From positions 1-7,413 of the forward strand of contig JAPLIW010000112.1 of the NCBI GenBank assembly GCA_026388915.1: a DNA stretch of 7,413 nt. Direction: 5' to 3'. Below the pieces are notes generated by a model. The model saw nothing but the letters and a program-made list of their open reading frames with translations. It was not told the DNA's origin and ran no database searches. The position numbers and the translations under genes were made by a program. The stretch is from Deltaproteobacteria bacterium (lineage in GTDB: Bacteria; Desulfobacterota; SM23-61). Within the stretch, counting starts at the first letter, position 1, and every line of letters begins with the position of its first letter. Shown here piece after piece: positions 1-4,658 of this stretch.

Positions 1-134
1 GGGCAGGTTAATTAAATACGGTTTGTAACCCTTTAGCTTTTTGAAAAAGGTAACTTTGACCTTTTGAAAAGATTCACCAGAAATCCCCCCTGCCCCCCTG
101 AAGCTGTGAAAAAATCGATTTAGTCCTTTTTCAC

Positions 135-162
135 GTCATTCCGGCGAAAGCCGGAATCCAGT
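135..162 (+). repeat. REP-like hairpin unit, first copy
   Basis: A 28-bp unit starts GTCATTCCGG and ends GGAATCCAGT. Its core TTCCGGC-GAAA-GCCGGAA forms a 7-bp perfect stem closed by a GAAA loop. The reverse complement of 185-212 follows the same pattern (GTCA, pyrimidine pair, CCGG, GAAA, CCGG, purine pair, TCCAGT), so the two form an inverted pair like the BIME arrangement of enterobacterial REPs. Confidence 0.7.
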
Positions 163-184
163 GTTTTCTAGGGCTTACGAACTT

Positions 185-212
185 ACTGGACCCCGGTTTT
201 CACCGGGGTGAC
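185..212 (-). repeat. REP-like hairpin unit, inverted second copy
   Basis: On the minus strand this 28-bp unit reads GTCACCCCGG through to GGGGTCCAGT, with stem CCCCGGT and ACCGGGG. It has compensatory differences from the copy at 135-162: the stem bases changed in pairs. That points to selection on, or copying of, the folded form. It lies inside the 100-240 element. Confidence 0.7.
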
Positions 213-338
213 GGCTGAAAACCAATTTTTTCACAGCTTCCCTTTGCAAAGGGGGGTGGGGGGGGATTTCAGCTATTGGTATGCTAATTGATATGGCTTT
301 GATATGATTTTCAAGCGGCTAAATTGATACTACGTTTT

Positions 339-806
339 TCATTCGGGGATAATGCGGAAGTGTTTGATGTCCAGGAGGTGGCCGCGGCGTTTTTCTTCGA
401 AGACGGCTTCTACTCTCTGCCCGATTTTGATCTTCTTCCAGTCGGTTTCTTCCAAGAAGTGGGGGAAGGTGGTGTCGGCTCCGTCAAACTGGACGTAGCC
501 ATACCCGTAGGGCACGGGACGTTCCTTCCCGGTGTCCGGGTCCACGAAAGAAAACATGAGAACCGAAAAGGCGGTGAGGGTCCCTCGGGGAGGCAGCTCA
601 ACGAATTCCGACATTTCTACAAAGCACCTGCCACACACCCTTCGGGGGGGGACGTAAACCTTGCCGCAGGAGGGACACTTGATCCCCAGGATCTTCTTGT
701 GGTCCCGTAGTTCGGTCAAAAACTTGCTTCCGTGCCGGCCCACGGACCAGTCAAAAGGCTGGGCCTGCTCCCCGGAGGAAATAGTCAGGTAGTCTTTCTT
801 TTCCAT
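339..806 (-). CDS. DUF35 zinc-ribbon/OB-fold acyl-CoA-binding protein (second copy)
   Basis: The 155-aa product has the DUF35 layout. An N-terminal helix region (about 18-40, with FDWSVGRHGSKFLTELRD) leads into a rubredoxin-like zinc ribbon with C44, C47, C58 and C61 (CxxC-x10-CxxC). An OB fold follows (about 72-152, with GTLTAFSV, GYGYVQFDGAD and the closing VEAVFEEKR...LDIKHF). DUF35 proteins bind thiolase-fold partners and help hold CoA substrates or channel them between active sites. Start: ATG at 806, preceded by AAAGGAGAGCGTC, a good ribosome site nearly identical to that of the other DUF35 gene. It is the last gene of the cluster, 52 nt after the thiolase-like gene, with a strong hairpin in the gap. 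It is clearly a paralogue of the protein at 3555-4013. Substrate unknown. Confidence 0.9.
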   Translation of the reverse strand: MEKKDYLTISSGEQAQPFDWSVGRHGSKFLTELRDHKKILGIKCPSCGKVYVPPRRVCGRCFVEMSEFVELPPRGTLTAFSVLMFSFVDPDTGKERPVPYGYGYVQFDGADTTFPHFLEETDWKKIKIGQRVEAVFEEKRRGHLLDIKHFRIIPE

Positions 807-827
807 GACGCTCTCCTTTAAACAGCT

Positions 828-854
828 GTAGGGGCGGTTCGCGAACCGCCCTAC
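828..854. repeat. Strong intercistronic hairpin, TAGGGGC-type repeat
   Basis: A near-perfect palindrome runs from GTAGGGGCGG to CCGCCCTAC around a central TTCGCGAA, with one unpaired G. It occupies the 52-nt gap between the thiolase-like stop (859) and the DUF35 start (806), ending 22 nt upstream of that start codon. Its ends match those of the repeat at 4510-4568. In mRNA it could act as a processing or stabilising stem, or partly attenuate the last gene. No T-run follows, so it is not a standard terminator. Confidence 0.75.
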
Positions 855-858
855 GCCG

Positions 859-2016
859 CTATTTTTTTTCTTTCCCCATAATCATGATATCCGACCAGAA
901 GCAGCCGCCGAAACCCGTGGCCAGGGCTACTTTTGCATCCGGGACCTGGCGTTGTCCGGCCTTGCCCTGGATGTGCATGGCTGCCTCCGCCACCCGGATC
1001 AATGCCGTGGCTCCGATGGGGTTGCAGGAGATGACTCCGCCGGAAAGGTTGATCGGCAGCTCCCCGCCCATATCGGTCACGCCATCCCAGAGGAGGCGCG
1101 GAGCTTGCCCTTTCCCGCAAAGGCCCAGGGACTCGATCCAGCTCAACCCGGCGAAGGAGTAAGGAAGGTAAAGCTCCATCACGTCGATTTCCTTCAAGGG
1201 CTCGCGGATGCCGACTTTCTGGTACACCTCCCTGGAGGCGGACTCCAGGGTCTTGAGGCCGGCCGTCGGCTCCCAGTCTCCGATATACACATAGTTATGC
1301 CGGGTCGCCGTGGCCCAGACCCAGGCCGGTTTGTCCGTGATCTTCTCCGCCCGTCCTTCGGCGGAAAAAATCACCGCGCAGGCCCCGTCCGTCCTCGGGC
1401 ACATGTCCAGGAGCTTGACGGGATAGGAAAGCATGGGAGATTTCATTACGTCTTCGATCGAAATTTCTCCCCGCAGATGGGCATGGGGATTCTTGGTGGC
1501 GTGCCTCCGGTCCCTTACCGAAACGCGGGCCGCGTCTTCCTCGGTGATCCCGTATTGATGCATATAGACCGAAGCTTCCACCGCCAGGCCGGCCACCGCC
1601 CCGGCAAAAGCAGGCCGGTCCCAGATGGGGTCGAAGGCGGTGATGATCGCCCCCGTTGTGTCCGACTCCGAATTTTTCTCCCAGCCGATGGCCAGCACCG
1701 TGTCAAAGAGGCCGGAGGCGGCGGTGTAATAGCCGGCCATGGCCACCGTCGATCCGGTGGTCCCCCCGGTGGTCACTTTGAAAATGGGTTTCATGTAGGC
1801 GCCGGAGCCATCCACGGACCATGTATCCACGTAGTTGATCCCTTCGAAATGGTCCATGTTTCCGATGACCACAGCGTCGATGTCTTTCAGGGTCAGCTGG
1901 GTATCTTCCAGTGCCCGGGTCACGGCTTCATGGATCAGTTCGATGCCGTTAACGTCCAGGCGCGCGCTTTTGTGGTAGGTCTGACCGCTGCCGACGATGG
2001 CGACTCGTTTGCCCAT
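859..2016 (-). CDS. Thiolase-like (SCP2/lipid-transfer type) protein A, no N-terminal Cys nucleophile
   Basis: The 385-aa length is usual for SCP2-type thiolases and acetyl-CoA acetyltransferase-like proteins. The N-terminus VAIVGSGQT is the standard first strand. The segment normally holding the nucleophile (CATGSTA-like in SCP2 thiolases) reads GTTGSTV at 85-91, so the Cys position appears to be Gly85. The family motif E-x-Y-D-A-F is ELYLPYSF at 281-288 (Asp replaced by Leu284). The C-terminal block SGGVISCNPIGAT (325-337) has Asn332 at or near the position where thiolases carry the GHP histidine. C372 lies in the last glycine-rich motif (GFGGCFWSD). It starts at ATG 2016 behind GGAGGGTTT. 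It probably acts with the neighbouring thiolase-like and DUF35 proteins on an acyl-CoA. Without the Cys, a classical thiolase cycle is doubtful; a retro-aldolase-type or non-catalytic partner role is possible. Alignments were by eye. Confidence 0.85.
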   Translation of the reverse strand: MGKRVAIVGSGQTYHKSARLDVNGIELIHEAVTRALEDTQLTLKDIDAVVIGNMDHFEGINYVDTWSVDGSGAYMKPIFKVTTGGTTGSTVAMAGYYTAASGLFDTVLAIGWEKNSESDTTGAIITAFDPIWDRPAFAGAVAGLAVEASVYMHQYGITEEDAARVSVRDRRHATKNPHAHLRGEISIEDVMKSPMLSYPVKLLDMCPRTDGACAVIFSAEGRAEKITDKPAWVWATATRHNYVYIGDWEPTAGLKTLESASREVYQKVGIREPLKEIDVMELYLPYSFAGLSWIESLGLCGKGQAPRLLWDGVTDMGGELPINLSGGVISCNPIGATALIRVAEAAMHIQGKAGQRQVPDAKVALATGFGGCFWSDIMIMGKEKK

Positions 2017-2030
2017 AAACCCTCCAAAGA

Positions 2031-2068
2031 AGTGCCTAAAGTGCGCTAAAGTTCGGAGTGCCTAAAGT
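2031..2068. repeat. Short repeats (AGTGCCTAAAGT) upstream of thiolase-like gene A
   Basis: AGTGCCTAAAGT occurs at 2031-2042 and again at 2057-2068. A third, partial CTAAAGT copy lies at 2046-2052. The cluster sits just upstream of the ribosome site of the gene starting at 2016, inside the 168-nt gap between the two thiolase-like genes. It looks like a dispersed intergenic repeat rather than an operator, because copy spacing is uneven (10 and 16 nt). Confidence 0.6.
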
Positions 2069-2096
2069 TAAGAAATGATTCAAGCCCTAATTTCTT

Positions 2097-2124
2097 ATTC
2101 CGCATTCCGCAATCCGCATTCCGA
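2097..2124. repeat. Heptanucleotide tandem repeat, four ATTCCGC-type units
   Basis: Four contiguous 7-bp units are visible: ATTCCGC, ATTCCGC, AATCCGC and ATTCCGA. They lie in the gap between the two thiolase-like genes. The 7-bp period is not a multiple of three and the site is intergenic, so it is not coding. It resembles in principle the short tandemly repeated repetitive (STRR) heptamers described in cyanobacteria. Confidence 0.75.
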
Positions 2125-2184
2125 ATTTGGTATACTTCCAAAAACCCTCCGATTTAGGAAAGACGGAATCTCCAACCGATAGAA

Positions 2185-3324
2185 TCATTTTCCAAGTACA
2201 ATCACACAATGACTCTGTCCGCAGGGACCATTGATCCCGTGCGCCAAGGCCGTTTTGGCCCCTTTCACCTGCCGGGCTCCCGCTCCATCCCTGAGTTGGA
2301 GGACACATTCGCAAACCCGGGCCAGCCCCGCGACCAGGACGGCATGGGCGGAAAGGACTCCCCCGGAGGGATTGATGGGAAGTTCGCCCTCCATCCGGCT
2401 TTTCCCGGCATCGACGAACTTCCCTCCCTCTCCACGCCCGCAGAATCCCAGCCCCTCGCTCCAGAGCAGTTCCATGTAACTGAAGGCGTCATAGATTTCC
2501 GCCACGTCGATCTCTTTGAGGGGGTTGGTGATACCGACCATGCCGTAGGCCTTTTTCGCCGCTGCTTCAAGGGAAGGACATTCGGCGAGGTCCCGGTCTC
2601 CGAGAAAATAGGCATCGGCGCAGTGTCCGATCCCTTTGATCCAAACCGGTTTCTGGGCGATTTTTTTCGCCCTCTTCTCGTCAGCCAGGATGACCGCCGC
2701 GGCCCCGTCGGAAATCGGGGAGGCATCCAGAAGCTTGATGGGATCCGCGAGCATACGGGAAGCCAGGACCTCTTTCACGGAGATGTTCAGGGGAAGTTGG
2801 GCATAGGGATTCTTTTTGGCGTTCCCGTGGTTCTTCACCGAGACCCGGGCGCACTGCTCCTCGCTGATCCCATACTTGTTCATGTAGGCTTTGGCCTGCA
2901 GGGCCGAAGAAGTGATCGCATCCAGACCCAGGGCCCGCTGGTAGATCGGGTCGAACATCCCGTTGGTGATGAGGCTGGAAACGCTTTCGGATCCCTTGCA
3001 ATGGGCCACCACCAGCGTGGTGCCGAAGGAGCCCGAAAGAATGCGCATCATCCCGTAGAGCACGCCGAAGGTTCCATCCCCCTCCACGGTGGAAACGTTC
3101 TTCTCGTAGGCCCCGCAGGCATCCATGACCGCCATGCTGGAGATCGTCCTGCCGTCCCAGAAATCATTGGAAACCGTCACCACATTGTCGATTTCCTTGA
3201 TGGTCATCTTGGCATCCTGCAGTGCCTTGGAGGTCGCTTCGAACACCATGTCGGCGAAGCTATCCCCTTTCTTTCTCCGTTCATATTTGGTCTGACCCAC
3301 ACCCACAATAGCAATCGGATCCAT
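2185..3324 (-). CDS. Thiolase-like (SCP2/lipid-transfer type) protein B, no N-terminal Cys nucleophile
   Basis: The product has 379 aa from ATG 3324. I prefer this start over an upstream one at 3357 because GGGGG lies 5 nt before it and because PIAIVGVGQTKY is the conserved N-terminus. The nucleophile segment reads EGDGTFGVLYG (81-91), with no Cys. Unlike protein A, it keeps the E-x-Y-D-A-F motif (EIYDAF, 276-281) and has His327 in NPSGGVLSAHAV (318-329) near the usual GHP histidine position. Seven cysteines occur elsewhere, including C368 and C373 near the C-terminus. It is a clear paralogue of protein A, sharing the YGI(S/T)EE-ARVSV block, the ISDGA/RTDGA block, PLKEIDV and GLGFCGRG. Probable role: acyl-CoA C-C bond chemistry in complex with DUF35 protein(s). 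The gap to the gene before it is 230 nt and repeat-filled; the gap to the gene after it is 168 nt. Confidence 0.87.
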   Translation of the reverse strand: MDPIAIVGVGQTKYERRKKGDSFADMVFEATSKALQDAKMTIKEIDNVVTVSNDFWDGRTISSMAVMDACGAYEKNVSTVEGDGTFGVLYGMMRILSGSFGTTLVVAHCKGSESVSSLITNGMFDPIYQRALGLDAITSSALQAKAYMNKYGISEEQCARVSVKNHGNAKKNPYAQLPLNISVKEVLASRMLADPIKLLDASPISDGAAAVILADEKRAKKIAQKPVWIKGIGHCADAYFLGDRDLAECPSLEAAAKKAYGMVGITNPLKEIDVAEIYDAFSYMELLWSEGLGFCGRGEGGKFVDAGKSRMEGELPINPSGGVLSAHAVLVAGLARVCECVLQLRDGAGARQVKGAKTALAHGINGPCGQSHCVIVLGK

Positions 3325-3354
3325 TTTTACCCCCAACCCCGGCGAACCCCGGAT

Positions 3355-3407
3355 CAAAATTCAAATTCCAAATCTCAAATCCCAAATCCCAAAAAAATTC
3401 CAAACTC
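3355..3407 (+). repeat. Heptad array, CAAATCC type (left arm of inverted pair)
   Basis: Contiguous 7-bp units read CAAAATT, CAAATTC, CAAATCT, CAAATCC, CAAATCC and CAAAAAA (3355-3396). A 4-nt break ATTC (3397-3400) follows, then CAAACTC (3401-3407). The array fills part of the 230-nt space between the first DUF35 gene and thiolase-like gene B. The array at 3468-3527 carries the same kind of heptad and the same ATTC break on the opposite strand. Confidence 0.8.
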
Positions 3408-3467
3408 CAATGTCCTAAACATCCGAGCTATTGAAGATTACTCTTTTTGAGCCTTGCCTTTTCTGTT

Positions 3468-3527
3468 TTGAATTTTGGTTATTGGAATTTATTTGGAATC
3501 TGGTGCTTGATATTTGGTGCTTATGAA
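3468..3527 (-). repeat. Heptad array, inverted partner of 3355-3407
   Basis: On the plus strand the 7-bp units are TTGAATT, TTGGTTA, TTGGAAT, a 4-nt TTAT break, then TTGGAAT, CTGGTGC, TTGATAT, TTGGTGC and TTATGAA. Read on the minus strand and re-phased, these are CAAxxxx heptads, with CAAATAA followed by ATTC. This is the same arrangement as CAAAAAA followed by ATTC in the left array. The two arrays therefore look like inverted copies of one repeat family around a 60-bp centre. Confidence 0.75.
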
Positions 3528-3554
3528 CCTTGGTCCAGATTTGATATTGGATGC

Positions 3555-4013
3555 TTAGATCGGCTCAAAATATTTGATATCCAGAATATTCCCCGTCCTC
3601 TTCTCCTTGAACACGGCTTTTACCTTCATCCCGATTTTCCATTTCGCTGGGTCTGATCCGTAAAGAAGGTGGGCCATCCCGGTGTCCGCGCCATCCAGCT
3701 TGATGATCCCATACCCGAAAGGAGGTTTCAGGGGCTGGACGTCGGAACGGTAGCGGACCACGGTGAACGTCTGCACCGTGCCTTGATTTCCTACTTCCAC
3801 CCATTCTTCCGTCTGCTTCGAGCATATCCCGCAGATCTTCCGCGCCGGTACCAGCACCTTCCGGCAGGCCGGGCAGCGTTTTCCGAAGATTTTCTGGTTA
3901 TCGCGAAGCTCGATAAAGAAGCGGGACCCCACTTCGCCCACCGACCAGGTGTAAGGGACCTTGATCCTTCCCTGGTAGACCAGCTCTTCCACTGGTTCGT
4001 TTGGTTTCCTCAT
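3555..4013 (-). CDS. DUF35 zinc-ribbon/OB-fold acyl-CoA-binding protein (first copy)
   Basis: The product has 152 aa from ATG 4013. This start is chosen over one at 4079 because AAAGGAGAGGGTT precedes it directly and the longer N-terminus does not look like the family. It has a conserved N-terminal helix (YTWSVGEVGSRFFIELRD, about 21-38) and a zinc ribbon C47, C50, C61, C64 (CxxC-x10-CxxC). An OB fold follows at about 77-150 (GTVQTFTVV, GYGIIKLDGADTG, VKAVFKEKRTGNILDIKYFE). It is a paralogue of the protein at 339-806, with the same zinc-ligand spacing. By family precedent it docks on a thiolase-fold partner and contacts CoA. It is the first sizeable gene of the cluster, so it should be the subunit closest to the promoter at 4250-4278. 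Which thiolase-like protein it pairs with cannot be read from the sequence. Confidence 0.9.
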   Translation of the reverse strand: MRKPNEPVEELVYQGRIKVPYTWSVGEVGSRFFIELRDNQKIFGKRCPACRKVLVPARKICGICSKQTEEWVEVGNQGTVQTFTVVRYRSDVQPLKPPFGYGIIKLDGADTGMAHLLYGSDPAKWKIGMKVKAVFKEKRTGNILDIKYFEPI

Positions 4014-4018
4014 AACCC

Positions 4019-4024
4019 TCTCCT
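4019..4024 (-). promoter_or_regulatory. Ribosome binding site deciding the first DUF35 start
   Basis: On the minus strand AGGAGA lies 5 nt before ATG 4013. The same AAAGGAGAG context precedes the second DUF35 gene at 806, which supports the shorter start here. Confidence 0.8.
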
Positions 4025-4029
4025 TTACG

Positions 4030-4185
4030 TTACCGATCGAACCCGGATGTAAGCCCATTACCGCATTGCCCAAGACCATCCGGGGCGGACGAAATCGGAT
4101 ATTTCCGGGGGAATCTGGAAAGATAATTTTTGCCGGTGATTCTTCCGCAGAGACGATTCAATTCCAGAAGGGGTGATGCCTTCAT
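4030..4185 (-). CDS. Possible 51-aa leader or remnant ORF
   Basis: An ORF starts at ATG 4185 behind AAGGAGG with 7-nt spacing, the strongest ribosome site in the window, and stops at TAA 4030, 16 nt before the first DUF35 start. It begins MKASPLLELNRLCGRITGKN and continues with a basic, proline-containing tail ending GLTSGFDR. I recognise no family, signal peptide or membrane segment. The position between a predicted promoter and the operon fits either a translated leader that helps load ribosomes onto the DUF35 gene, or the remnant of a decayed or partly deleted gene whose start survived. Composition does not prove coding. Treat as a candidate only. Confidence 0.35.
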   Translation of the reverse strand: MKASPLLELNRLCGRITGKNYLSRFPRKYPISSAPDGLGQCGNGLTSGFDR

Positions 4186-4192
4186 GGGTCTC

Positions 4193-4199
4193 CCTCCTT
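4193..4199 (-). promoter_or_regulatory. Strong Shine-Dalgarno site for the 51-aa ORF
   Basis: On the minus strand AAGGAGG sits 7 nt upstream of ATG 4185. A near-consensus site here is the main reason to consider the short ORF real. Confidence 0.6.
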
Positions 4200-4249
4200 G
4201 GCTGAATCTAAACTCGATTGAGAAACGCAGGGCTGGAAAACTTACTGCC

Positions 4250-4278
4250 CTTATAGCAAAGTAGAAAAGTTCTGTCAA
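4250..4278 (-). promoter_or_regulatory. Sigma70-type promoter of the DUF35/thiolase operon
   Basis: On the minus strand a perfect -35 TTGACA (4278-4273) is followed after 17 nt by TATAAG (4255-4250), one base from the -10 consensus. Transcription would start near 4243. That gives a leader of about 58 nt to the 51-aa ORF and about 230 nt to the first DUF35 gene. It is the best promoter match I found in the window and is correctly oriented for the operon. Confidence 0.7.
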
Positions 4279-4317
4279 ATGCAAAAAGACCGCCTTAGGC
4301 TCTTAGCGCCTCATTAA

Positions 4318-4333
4318 TACCAACATGTTGGTA
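4318..4333. promoter_or_regulatory. 16-bp perfect palindrome, candidate operator
   Basis: TACCAACATGTTGGTA is a perfect dyad ending 40 bp upstream of the predicted -35. Its AACnnGTT core is of a kind bound by dimeric helix-turn-helix regulators, including some TetR-family regulators of lipid metabolism. No regulator gene is in the window, so identity is open. It lacks the GC-rich style of the dispersed hairpins nearby, which favours a protein site over a repeat. Confidence 0.5.
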
Positions 4334-4361
4334 AGAAGGAAATATGTTGTGCATTCGCGAT

Positions 4362-4407
4362 AAATCCCCCCTTGCCCCCCTTTTACAAAGGGGGGTTGGG
4401 GGGATTT
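4362..4407. repeat. Intact GC-rich palindromic intergenic repeat
   Basis: The sequence runs AAATCCCCCC, TTG, CCCCCC, TTTTACAAA, GGGGGG, TT, GGGGGG, ATTT, so the arms pair over nearly their whole length. It is the uninterrupted relative of the repeat split at 81-269 and serves as the empty-site comparison for that insertion. Confidence 0.8.
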
Positions 4408-4421
4408 CTGGACTTTTCGCT

Positions 4422-4461
4422 GCCCCGCAGGGGCCACCCCTTCCGGGCGGAGTCCCGGAAG
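4422..4461. repeat. Two adjacent hairpins in the non-coding spacer
   Basis: GCCCC-GCA-GGGGC (4422-4434) is followed by CTTCCGGG-CGGAGT-CCCGGAAG (4440-4461), an 8-bp perfect stem with a 6-nt loop. Neither is followed by a T-run. They lie between two dispersed repeats and are probably part of a composite repeat block. Confidence 0.6.
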
Positions 4462-4509
4462 AGGCATAGTCCCTTACAAGTCAAATTGATCTCAAAATGG
4501 TATCAAATC

Positions 4510-4568
4510 GTAGGGGCAACCCTGTGTGGTTGCCCATTTTGCGGGCGGCCACATCGGGCCGCCCCTAC
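4510..4568. repeat. Two-hairpin TAGGGGC-type dispersed repeat
   Basis: The ends GTAGGGGC (4510-4517) and GCCCCTAC (4561-4568) are exact inverted repeats. Inside are two hairpins: GGGCAACC with GGTTGCCC (4514-4535), and GGGCGGCC with GGCCGCCC (4543-4564). The ends match those of the single hairpin at 828-854, so both belong to one family. From general knowledge, repeats of this pattern are common between genes in many environmental bacteria. Confidence 0.75.
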
Positions 4569-4658
4569 AGCATCCTGTTTGGTTCCGGCTATGCCGGGTT
4601 AGGTGCGCTTACGTGCCTCATCTGTGATAGGCTGAAATGTCTTTAAGAAAGAGAATTC

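Larger units (their letters stand above)
100..240. mobile_element. MITE-like 141-bp palindromic element with 16-bp TIRs
   Basis: The stretch begins GAAGCTGTGAAAAAAT (100-115) and ends with its exact reverse complement ATTTTTTCACAGCTTC (225-240). It is flanked on both sides by CCT (97-99 and 241-243), which fits a 3-bp target duplication. Removing the element and one CCT restores a perfect palindrome in the flanking repeat. It contains no ORF, so any movement would need a transposase supplied in trans. Inside sit two inverted REP-like units (135-162 and 185-212). The mobile interpretation is inference from structure; an ancient nested palindrome that never moved is the alternative. Confidence 0.6.
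81..269. repeat. GC-rich palindromic intergenic repeat, split by an insertion
   Basis: The outer parts (81-99 and 244-269) are the halves of a C-run/G-run palindrome that begins AAATCCCCCC and ends GGGGGATTT. An intact relative lies at 4362-4407 in this window. Joining 99 to 244 restores the perfect 20-bp palindrome CCCCCCTTTGCAAAGGGGGG flanked by the outer C and G runs. The split is caused by the element at 100-240. Repeats of this design are, from general knowledge, dispersed in intergenic DNA of many environmental bacteria. No coding role is suggested. Confidence 0.75.
1..338. other. Non-coding region downstream of the DUF35/thiolase operon
   Basis: I see no credible gene here on either strand. 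The stretch lies 3' of the minus-strand operon. Positions 37-49 and 61-71 hold two short AT-rich palindromes of the same type (CTTTTTGAAAAAG and CTTTTGAAAAG), with centres about 23 bp apart. Positions 81-269 hold the interrupted GC-rich palindrome listed separately. No hairpin followed by a clear T-run is visible in the minus direction, so I cannot place a textbook intrinsic terminator for the operon, although the long palindromes could stall or end transcription. Confidence 0.7.
4334..4658. other. Non-coding, hairpin-rich spacer downstream of the RqcH gene
   Basis: No credible gene is visible on either strand. The stretch holds, in order, a GC-rich palindrome (4362-4407), two hairpins (4422-4461) and a two-hairpin TAGGGGC-type repeat (4510-4568). 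It is 3' of the minus-strand RqcH gene. Near the end, GAGAATTCTC (4651-4660) is a short palindrome overlapping the RqcH stop codon. No hairpin with a clear T-run is seen in the minus direction, so the terminator cannot be assigned. Confidence 0.65.

Noticed and set aside
81..269. CRISPR array or phage attachment site
   Set aside because: No regularly spaced direct repeats with unique spacers, and no tRNA or integrase nearby. The repeats are inverted and explained by nested palindromes.
952..2049. Long open frame (365 codons) on the plus strand opposite thiolase-like gene A
   Set aside because: Its translation is rich in Gly, Arg, His and Pro without any recognisable motif, while the minus strand encodes a clear thiolase-fold protein. 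It is an antisense shadow of GC-rich codon use.
2087..2314. 75-codon minus-strand frame across the intergenic space between the thiolase-like genes
   Set aside because: Its end is translation of the ATTCCGC repeat and its start overlaps the thiolase B gene in another frame. No independent ribosome site or motif.
2209..3450. Long open frame (413 codons) on the plus strand opposite thiolase-like gene B
   Set aside because: No family resemblance, and its C-terminus runs into the heptad repeats. The minus-strand gene explains the region fully.
3447..3656. 69-codon plus-strand frame with hydrophobic N-terminus resembling a small membrane protein
   Set aside because: The hydrophobic part is translation of the TTGGAAT-type heptad array, and the end overlaps the first DUF35 gene in antisense. 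A repeat artefact.
4014..4079. Longer start for the first DUF35 protein at ATG 4079
   Set aside because: The extra 22 residues do not match the family, and a strong AGGAGA site lies just before ATG 4013.
4422..4568. Intrinsic terminators for rqcH
   Set aside because: Stems are strong, but none is followed by a T-run in the direction of transcription, so they are reported only as repeats.
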